Shown piece after piece: positions 7,783 through 12,873 of a stretch of 12,873 bases of DNA; position 1 is the stretch's first letter; each line of letters starts with the position of its first letter. The stretch covers positions 1 through 12,873 of the forward strand of contig USCV01000041.1 in NCBI GenBank assembly GCA_900553225.1, read 5' to 3'. Source of the DNA: an uncultured Clostridium sp. (GTDB taxonomy: Bacteria; Bacillota; Clostridia; TANB77; CAG-508). The position numbers and the translations under genes are program-made. The notes beneath the pieces were generated by a model that had not been told where the DNA came from, made no database searches, and saw only the letters and a program-made list of their open reading frames with translations.

Positions 7783-8674
7783 TTATTTGTTTCTATTTTT
7801 TATATATAAAGCTAAATTGCTTAAAAATTCATCTTCTGTTTCATATTCTTTTATACATTCTATAGCTTCTTCAATTTGATTAGATAGCATTTTTTCAGCT
7901 TCATCTAATCCATATTTTGTAACATATGTACATTTTCCTTTTTCTCTGTCATTTCCTACTGGTTTTCCTAATACTTTTTCATCTCCTATTTCAGATAAAA
8001 TATCATCTTTAATTTGAAATGCTAAACCTATTTTTTCAGCATAGTTTGTTAATTTTTCTATGTCTTCATTCTTTGCTCCACCAAGAATTGCACCTATTTT
8101 TACAGCAGATTTTATCAATGCTCCTGTTTTATTTTTATGCATATATTCTAAATAATCACTAGATATTTGTTTACCTTCATATTCAGTATCAACATATTCT
8201 CCTGCAATCATTCTATCAATTCCATATGAAAGTTCCTTTAATGCTAGAGTCTTTCTTGCTTTTTCTATTTCATCTTCACTATTAATAATATCCTCTAAAA
8301 TAATAAGATATGCATTGTTCAATAATGAATCTCCTGCAAGTATTGCAGTTGCTTCATTAAATTTTTTATGATTAGTAAGTTTTCCTCTTCTATAATCATC
8401 ATTATCAATTGCAGGTAAATCATCATGAATAAGTGAGAAAGTATGAACCATTTCCATTCCAACCATAAAAGGAATGCACTTTGTATAATCTTTTTTAAAA
8501 AGTTCGTATGTAGATGATATTAAAATTGGTCTTAAGCGCTTGCCACCAGCAAGAAGACTATATCCGCATTGCTTCATTTAAAGTTTCTTCTGGGCAATTT
8601 GTTTCTTTTAAATATTTTTTTAATTCAACATCCACATTACTTATTTTATTAAGCAGCATTTCTTTAAAATCCAT
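7783..8674 (-). CDS. ispA: farnesyl/geranylgeranyl diphosphate synthase, read through a +1 frameshift at CGG
   Basis: Trans-polyprenyl synthase condensing isopentenyl and allylic diphosphates, probably to farnesyl diphosphate, the primer for UppS next door. Translation starts at ATG 8674-8672 behind AAAGGTG, 13 bases after the frr stop. Thirty-six codons end LNEAM; then CGG (8563-8566) breaks the frame, with a stop two codons later. A +1 shift gives G-Y-S-L-L-A-G-G-K-R-L-R-P and a 296-aa protein of normal size. First aspartate-rich motif: HDDLPAID (D84, D85) with the two-residue insertion of bacterial-type enzymes. The second, FQIKDDILSEIGD (about 220-232), has Ser where the final Asp of DDxxD is usual. 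The lysine region GKPVGNDREKGKCTYV follows. An out-of-frame ATG at 8577 gives a shorter frame missing the N-terminal helices, which automatic annotation would pick. Product chain length is inferred. Confidence 0.93.
8563..8566 (-). other. ispA: +1 frameshift site CGGA in ispA
   Basis: The coding strand reads AAT GAA GCA ATG CGG ATA TAG. In zero frame the protein ends at residue 38. Skipping the C at 8566 gives GCA ATG GGA TAT AGT CTT CTT GCT GGT GGC AAG, i.e. A-M-G-Y-S-L-L-A-G-G-K. Relatives often have A-M-R-Y-S-L, so here the protein alone cannot decide between Gly (C skipped) and Arg (CGG read, next A skipped). Either way the four bases CGGA encode one residue. The other three sites favour Gly. 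Confidence 0.88.
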
Positions 8675-8687
8675 TTTTATCACCTTT

Positions 8688-9236
8688 TTATACATTCATA
8701 ATTTCTTTTTCTTTATTTTCAAGTATTTTATCTATTTCTTCTATTTTACTATCCGTTATTTTTTGAATTTCTTCTTCTGAAGATTTTAGTTCATCTTCAG
8801 TTATTTCACTTGATTTTTCCATTTTTCTAGCTGAATCTATTGAATCTCTTCTAATTGCTCTAATTGCAATTTTAGTTTCTTCTGCTATTTTTTTAACTTC
8901 TTTTACAATTTCTTTTCTTCTTTCTTCACTAAGTTCTGGGAAATTCAATCTTATTACTTTACCATCATTATTTGGATTAATACCAATATCAGATTTCAAA
9001 ATCTCTTTTTCTATTTCTTTTAAAATTCCCATGTCCCATGGTTGTATAACAATAAGTCTTGCTTCTGGCACTGAAATTCCAGCTACTTGACTAATTGGAG
9101 TTGGTACTCCATAATAATTTACTTTTATTTTATTTAATATTGCTGGATTTGCACGACCAGCTCTTATCTCTGCCAAATTTTCTTCATATACACTAATTGT
9201 TTTATTCATTTTTTCTTTAATTTCATTAAAATCCAT
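8688..9236 (-). CDS. frr: ribosome recycling factor
   Basis: Works with EF-G to split post-termination ribosomes from mRNA. The 182-aa protein is within a few residues of the usual 185. Conserved segments: LAEIRAGRANP (about 21-31), VNYYGVPTPISQVA, ARLIVIQPWD, IGINPNNDGKVIRLNFPELSEERRKE, and AIRAIRRDSID, with the charged helical C-terminal half that forms the three-helix bundle. AAGGAG lies 10 bases before the ATG; the pyrH stop is 17 bases upstream, giving the classic pyrH-frr pair. Intact, with no in-frame CGG. A factor acting on ribosome complexes in the same operon as frameshift genes is probably coincidental, since pyrH-frr is widely conserved. Confidence 0.97.
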   Translation of the reverse strand: MDFNEIKEKMNKTISVYEENLAEIRAGRANPAILNKIKVNYYGVPTPISQVAGISVPEARLIVIQPWDMGILKEIEKEILKSDIGINPNNDGKVIRLNFPELSEERRKEIVKEVKKIAEETKIAIRAIRRDSIDSARKMEKSSEITEDELKSSEEEIQKITDSKIEEIDKILENKEKEIMNV

Positions 9237-9253
9237 AATTTCTTCTCTCCTTT

Positions 9254-9961
9254 TTATTTTACTAAAGTTCCTATTTTTTCTCCTTTAACAACTTTTACAA
9301 TATTTTCTGGGTTATCCATAGCAAAAACTATTAAAGGAATCTTATTATCTTTGCATAAAGATATTGCCGTTGAATCCATTACCTTTAAATCTTTATTTAG
9401 AATATCTAGATATGTAATTTCATCAAATTTTACTGCTGTTTTATCTATCTTTGGATCAGCTGAATATACTCCGTCTATAGTTTTAGCAACTAAAATAACA
9501 TCTGCATTAATTTCAGCTGCTCTTAATGCTGCTGCTGTATCTGTTGTAAAATATGGATTTCCGGAACCACAAGCAAATATTACTACTCTTCCTTTTTCTA
9601 AATGTTTTACAGCTTTTCTACGAATGTATGGTTCTGCAACTTCTCTCATTTCAATTGCAGTTTGAACCCTTGTATACATTCCTCTAGTTTCTAATGCATC
9701 TTGAAGAGCTAATGCATTCATTGTTGTTGCAAGCATTCCCATGTAATCTGATGTAGTTCTTTCCATTTCTTTTCCATATCTGCCACGCCAAAAATTACCT
9801 GCCCCAACTACTATTGCTACTTCTACTCCTAGTTCTAATATTTTTTTTACTTGCATACATATTTCATCTATTACACTAGCTGAAATACCTGTTTTTTCTT
9901 CACCTGCTAAAGCTTCTCCACTTAATTTTAGTAATACTCTTTTATACTTTATGTCTCCCAT
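9254..9961 (-). CDS. pyrH: UMP kinase
   Basis: Phosphorylates UMP to UDP with ATP, feeding RNA, DNA and sugar-nucleotide synthesis; bacterial UMP kinases are hexameric amino-acid-kinase-fold enzymes. At 235 aa it matches the family. Motifs: LLKLSGEAL (10-18), VVGAGNFWRG (51-60), DYMGMLATTMNALALQDALE (72-91, UMP-binding region), TRVQTAIEM, FACGSGNPYFTTDTAAALRA (129-148), KTIDGVYSADP (160-170), and VMDSTAISLC near the C-terminus. First gene after the promoter at 10000-10028. AAGGAG (9976-9981) is 14 bases from the ATG, a long spacing. Its Arg codons include CGT, AGA and AGG but no CGG, which helps show that those codons still mean Arg. Confidence 0.97.
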   Translation of the reverse strand: MGDIKYKRVLLKLSGEALAGEEKTGISASVIDEICMQVKKILELGVEVAIVVGAGNFWRGRYGKEMERTTSDYMGMLATTMNALALQDALETRGMYTRVQTAIEMREVAEPYIRRKAVKHLEKGRVVIFACGSGNPYFTTDTAAALRAAEINADVILVAKTIDGVYSADPKIDKTAVKFDEITYLDILNKDLKVMDSTAISLCKDNKIPLIVFAMDNPENIVKVVKGEKIGTLVK

Positions 9962-9999
9962 AGTTTTTATGCACTCTCCTTATATTTTTATCTTTTGCT

Positions 10000-10028
10000 A
10001 TTGTAACATATATTATATTAATTTTGCA
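10000..10028 (-). promoter_or_regulatory. likely extended -10 promoter of the pyrH-polC operon
   Basis: On the minus strand TACAAT (10000-10005) is preceded by TGT, giving an extended -10 (TGn). A weak -35-like TGCAAA (10023-10028) stands at 17-bp spacing. The transcript would begin about 30 bases before the pyrH ATG. It sits downstream of the terminator at 10178-10217, consistent with an operon start. The rest of the 264-bp gap 9962-10225 is AT-rich and shows no gene. Confidence 0.55.
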
Positions 10029-10177
10029 GTATTTTTTTAAAATTTTTTTAAAAATTTATTACTGGTGTATAGTTTTTATAAAATAATCTTTATAATAGCA
10101 GATAAATAAAATAATATAGATATTTTATGTGTGTGATATGATCTAAAATTTGAGTACTATTTTACTATATTTTATGT

Positions 10178-10217
10178 AAAAATAAAAAACCATCTACTAA
10201 TAGATGGCCTTTTTATA
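10178..10217 (-). terminator. intrinsic terminator after the LPXTG gene
   Basis: Stem CCATCTA / TAGATGG (10190-10196 with 10201-10207) around a 4-base loop. On the minus strand it is followed at once by TTTTTTATTTTT. It lies just past the stop of the LPXTG gene and separates it from the pyrH operon. On the plus strand the stem is followed by CCTTTTT, so it may act in both directions, though no plus-strand gene reaches it. Confidence 0.85.
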
Positions 10218-10225
10218 ATACTAAT

Positions 10226-10642
10226 TTATTTTATATTATAATTTTTAGCTTTTTTATATGCAAACATTGCCACAGCTCCTAACGCAATTACGCAAAATGC
10301 AATTATATAATTTTCTGTTATACCAGTCTGTGGTAATTTAGTGTCATCTGTTGTTTCAGTTTTTGTGTCTTCAGTCGTTTTAGTTTCTTCTTGTATTGTT
10401 TCTGGTTCTTTCTTTTCTTCATTATTTTTTGTATTATTTTCTTCTGCATTATTATTTTCTGTTTTTATTTGTTCTTGTGGTTTTTCCTCTTCAATTTGTT
10501 CAATAGATTCTGAGTTATTTTCTTCCAATAGCTTTTCAAAGTCTATTGTTGCATTTTCCACCGCAAATGACAAATTTGCTGTAACTGCTCCTACAGCTAA
10601 TATTACTAAACATGTAATAATAAGTTTTACTGTTTTTCTCAT
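10226..10642 (-). CDS. small LPXTG cell-wall-anchored surface protein
   Basis: A 138-aa secreted protein attached to peptidoglycan by sortase. It has a signal peptide (MRKTVK, then a hydrophobic core to about residue 27, likely cleavage near SFA-VEN), a short segment ATIDFEKLLEEN, and a low-complexity linker rich in Glu, Asn, Lys and Thr (about 44-102). The sorting signal is LPQTG (103-107), followed by a hydrophobic helix (about 111-128) and a basic tail KKAKNYNIK. There is no folded enzymatic domain; it may be a wall spacer or display stalk. AAGGAG is about 10 bases before the ATG. It has its own promoter and terminator, so it is a single-gene unit between ychF and pyrH. The exact role is not recognisable; only the sorting type is certain. 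Confidence 0.88.
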   Translation of the reverse strand: MRKTVKLIITCLVILAVGAVTANLSFAVENATIDFEKLLEENNSESIEQIEEEKPQEQIKTENNNAEENNTKNNEEKKEPETIQEETKTTEDTKTETTDDTKLPQTGITENYIIAFCVIALGAVAMFAYKKAKNYNIK

Positions 10643-10729
10643 TTTCCCATCTCTCCTTTTTCTTTTGATTTACTTATATTATTATCTATATACTTATTTT
10701 AATTCTAGATTTTATTATATTTCTTCTTC

Positions 10730-10758
10730 ATTTTACACTTAATTTAATTTTTCGTCAA
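10730..10758 (-). promoter_or_regulatory. sigma-A type promoter of the LPXTG gene
   Basis: On the minus strand TTGACG (10753-10758, 5 of 6 to consensus) and TAAAAT (10730-10735, 5 of 6) are separated by exactly 17 bp. Transcription would start near 10723, leaving a leader of about 80 bases before the ATG at 10642. A second TATAAT (10714-10719) with a poor -35 could be an alternative start. The 214-bp gap 10643-10856 otherwise shows only AT-rich sequence. Confidence 0.65.
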
Positions 10759-10856
10759 TAAAAAATACTTATTTTTTTAAAATTTTGTTTTTATCTATTT
10801 TTACTTAATTATAGTGATTTTTTTATTTTATATATTTCTTAGAATAAAAAATTACA

Positions 10857-11948
10857 TTAAACATTAAATCTAAATAAAACAACATCTCCATCTTGCATAA
10901 CATATTCTTTTCCTTCAGATCTAACTAATCCTTTCTCCTTTGCTGACACCATAGAGCCTTCTTTTATTAAATCATCATATGAAACCACTTCTGCTTTTAT
11001 AAAACCTCTTTCAATGTCAGAATGAATCTTTCCTGCAGCTTGTGGAGCTTTTGTTCCTTTTTTTATAGTCCACGCCCTTACTTCTGGCTCTCCAGCAGTT
11101 AAAAAAGACATCAAACCTAATAAGCTATAACTTGCTTTTATTACTTTGTCTAATCCTGACTCATCTAAACCTAAAGCATTTAGCATTTCAGCTTTATCTT
11201 CGCCTTCTAGCCCTGAAAGTTCCTCTTCCATTTTTATACATAATGGTATTACACCTGCATTTTCATTTTTTGCATATTCAACTACTTTACTATAATTATT
11301 ATTATTTTCTGGATGTTCCATATCTTCTTCGGAAATATTTGCAATATATAGAATTGGTTTCATAGTTAATAAAAAAGCATCTTTTATATATTCACTTTCT
11401 TCTTCAGTTAATGAAACACTTCTAGCACCTTTTCCATTTTCTAAGGCTTCTTTTATTTTTTCTAAAACTTGAATTTCTTCTTGATATTTCTTGTCTGCTT
11501 TTAATTGTTTTTTTGCTCTGTCTAATCTTTTATCTACTGTTTCTAGATCAGAAAAAATTAACTCCAAATTAATAGTTTCAATGTCTCTTATCGGATTGAT
11601 ACTACCATCTACATGAACAACATTAGGATTTTCAAAACATCTTACAACTTGAATTATGCTATCGACTTCTCTTATGTGTGATAAAAATTTATTTCCTAGT
11701 CCTTCTCCTTTACTTGCATCTTTTACTAGTCCTGCAATATCAACAAACTCAATAATAGCATGAGTTATTTTTTGTGGGTTATAAATTTTTGCAAGTTCAT
11801 CTAATCTCTCATCTGGTACTGGAACTACTCCAACATTTGGTTCGATTGTACAAAATGGATAATTTGCGCATTCAGCTCCTGCTTTTGTAATTGCATTAAA
11901 CAATGTACTTTTACCTACATTTGGTAAACCTACTATACCAATTTTCAT
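10857..11948 (-). CDS. ychF: redox-regulated ATPase/GTPase YchF (Obg family, OLA1-like)
   Basis: Universal P-loop NTPase that binds ribosomes and prefers ATP over GTP in characterised members. The 363-aa length is standard. P-loop GLPNVGKS (7-14), switch region with NYPFCTIEPN (29-38), G3 motif DIAGL (70-74) followed by GEGLGNKFL, and a non-canonical G4, NISE (204-207), in place of the NKxD of GTPases, which fits the ATP preference of this subfamily. A helical coiled-coil region lies about 130-195. The C-terminal TGS-type domain (about 279-362) holds GEPEVRAWTIKKGTKAPQAAG and the ending DGDVVLFRFNV. AAGGAGAGG precedes the ATG; the L,D-transpeptidase stop lies 24 bases upstream. No in-frame CGG. 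Confidence 0.97.
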   Translation of the reverse strand: MKIGIVGLPNVGKSTLFNAITKAGAECANYPFCTIEPNVGVVPVPDERLDELAKIYNPQKITHAIIEFVDIAGLVKDASKGEGLGNKFLSHIREVDSIIQVVRCFENPNVVHVDGSINPIRDIETINLELIFSDLETVDKRLDRAKKQLKADKKYQEEIQVLEKIKEALENGKGARSVSLTEEESEYIKDAFLLTMKPILYIANISEEDMEHPENNNNYSKVVEYAKNENAGVIPLCIKMEEELSGLEGEDKAEMLNALGLDESGLDKVIKASYSLLGLMSFLTAGEPEVRAWTIKKGTKAPQAAGKIHSDIERGFIKAEVVSYDDLIKEGSMVSAKEKGLVRSEGKEYVMQDGDVVLFRFNV

Positions 11949-11972
11949 TATAATCGTCCTCTCCTTTATGTT

Positions 11973-12812
11973 TTACATTTTCATTATTTTTGATACTTTT
12001 TGTATTATTTTTATTACTTTATTTAATTCTTCTATTTTATTTTTTCTTTCTTCTAAATATGGTATCCAAGGATTTTGTTCTTTTTCATCTGTTGGATCCC
12101 AATTTCTTAATTTTTCATTTTGTGATATTTTTTCAATTTCTGGTTTGCCAAGTGGTCCTGGATTATCTGATGAATAAAATTCAACTTTTGTACCTGCATT
12201 ACAATTATCAAAAATCCATTTTGCGTCTTTAACTGTAAGTCTTATACAACCTAAAGATGCCTCTTGTCCAAGTTTATCATATTCCCAGTATTCTAAACTT
12301 TCTGGATTTCCATACTCTAAATACGGTACAGAATGAAATAATATATCTCCTACAATTTGTGTACAATATTGTCCATAAACTTTTCCTTGAAGTGCCAACC
12401 ACTCCTTTTTAAAATATGTTATTTTATAGGTTCCAGTTTTAGGAGTATTAGTTCCAGTTGAACATAGCATAACTTTAAGTGGTTTAGAATAATATCCATT
12501 TTCATCTTTTCCATAAACAGTAACAGTTTGAGCCGTATAATTTACTTTTAAGAAATATTCTTGCTCACCTGTTTGATAGTTTTGTTCTTCTATATTTTCC
12601 TTTTTTTCTTCCTCATCATCTGCTTTTATAGTATATAATACCTCTTGTGTATTTAATTTTGTTTCATTTACATAGAATTTAGAAATCTCCTCACTTTGAC
12701 CTCGTACAGAAAATAAGGAAATAGAAAATAGTATTAATATATCTATACCAATTATTAAACTAATTAGTATAATCATCTTAAATTTAAATCTATTTCTTTT
12801 TTTTAGTTCCAA
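11973..12812 (-). CDS. membrane-anchored L,D-transpeptidase (YkuD domain)
   Basis: Predicted cell-wall enzyme forming 3-3 crosslinks or trimming peptidoglycan peptides by a catalytic cysteine. 279 aa: basic N-terminus, one membrane helix (about 13-36), an acidic spacer (about 62-82), then the YkuD domain (about 86-214). It shows YFLKVNYTAQTVTVYG, CSTGTNTPKTGTYKI, catalytic-site His in LFHSVPY (H160), and SLGCIRL with the nucleophile C189 and R191. SLGC replaces the common SHGC, a variant I know from Clostridia-type members. A charged C-terminal tail (about 215-279) with a possible coiled coil (EERKNKIEELNKVIKIIQK) lies beyond the domain. The start is TTG 12812, 8 bases after GGAGG (12822-12826); an ATG overlapping that site is out of frame. 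Probably co-transcribed with ychF. Confidence 0.93.
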   Translation of the reverse strand: MELKKRNRFKFKMIILISLIIGIDILILFSISLFSVRGQSEEISKFYVNETKLNTQEVLYTIKADDEEEKKENIEEQNYQTGEQEYFLKVNYTAQTVTVYGKDENGYYSKPLKVMLCSTGTNTPKTGTYKITYFKKEWLALQGKVYGQYCTQIVGDILFHSVPYLEYGNPESLEYWEYDKLGQEASLGCIRLTVKDAKWIFDNCNAGTKVEFYSSDNPGPLGKPEIEKISQNEKLRNWDPTDEKEQNPWIPYLEERKNKIEELNKVIKIIQKVSKIMKM

Positions 12813-12844
12813 GATTAAATTCCTCCATTTTTTTACTTTGAAAC

Positions 12845-12873
12845 AACCAAAAGAGTTATATACTCAATTGGTT
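12845..12873. repeat. imperfect inverted repeat at the right edge, upstream of the transpeptidase gene
   Basis: AACCAA (12845-12850) pairs with TTGGTT (12868-12873), and inside them GAGT (12853-12856) pairs with ACTC (12862-12865) around a 5-base loop, with AA/AA mismatches between the two stems. The window ends on the last base of the arm, so the repeat may extend. It could be a weak terminator of an upstream gene or an operator; only a short T-rich run follows it on the minus strand. Confidence 0.35.

Noticed and set aside
9962..10177. Riboswitch or small RNA upstream of pyrH
   Set aside because: The stretch is AT-rich with no stable GC-containing stems or recognisable aptamer; only the promoter elements stand out.
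10759..10856. Terminator after ychF
   Set aside because: Only A/T stretches that could pair weakly (TTTTTTATT with AATAAAAAA); no GC-containing stem with a U-run.
1..12873. CRISPR arrays, insertion sequences, tRNA or rRNA genes, phage attachment sites
   Set aside because: No regularly spaced repeats, transposase-like frames, cloverleaf sequences or rRNA signatures were seen on either strand.

Overview
This is an AT-rich (well under 35% GC by eye) window from a low-GC Gram-positive bacterium. It has a Gram-positive-type PolC, an LPXTG sortase substrate, an L,D-transpeptidase and strong Shine-Dalgarno sites. An uncultured Clostridia-like Firmicute is my best guess. Every gene lies on the minus strand, so transcription runs from right to left.

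Layout in transcription order: L,D-transpeptidase (12812-11973); ychF GTPase (11948-10857); a small LPXTG surface protein with its own promoter and a terminator (10642-10226); then a promoter and one long operon: pyrH (9961-9254), frr (9236-8688), ispA-type prenyl transferase (8674-7783), uppS (7770-7057), cdsA (7053-6250), rseP (about 6196-4939), a possible 31-codon ORF (4924-4829), polC (4703-331) and a DUF1294 membrane protein running off the left edge. The operon joins pyrimidine nucleotide supply, ribosome recycling, synthesis of the C15 and C55 prenyl carriers, phospholipid precursor synthesis, intramembrane proteolysis and replication. The dxr, ispG and proS genes that often sit in this cluster are absent.

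The main discovery is a translation anomaly. polC (twice), rseP and ispA are each broken by a +1 frameshift. In all four cases the break is at an in-frame CGG codon. Ignoring the C of CGG, so that the ribosome reads GGN (Gly), restores the full conserved protein exactly. In my scan these four are the only in-frame CGG codons in the window. The other five arginine codons (CGU, CGC, CGA, AGA, AGG) are used normally, and about 22 out-of-frame CGG trinucleotides on the coding strand cause no frame disruption. This frame-specific, 4-out-of-4 pattern is hard to explain by sequencing error or gene decay. It suggests that CGG is not an ordinary Arg codon here and that CGGN is decoded as a four-base, one-residue unit (probably glycine), or triggers a +1 shift, in essential genes.
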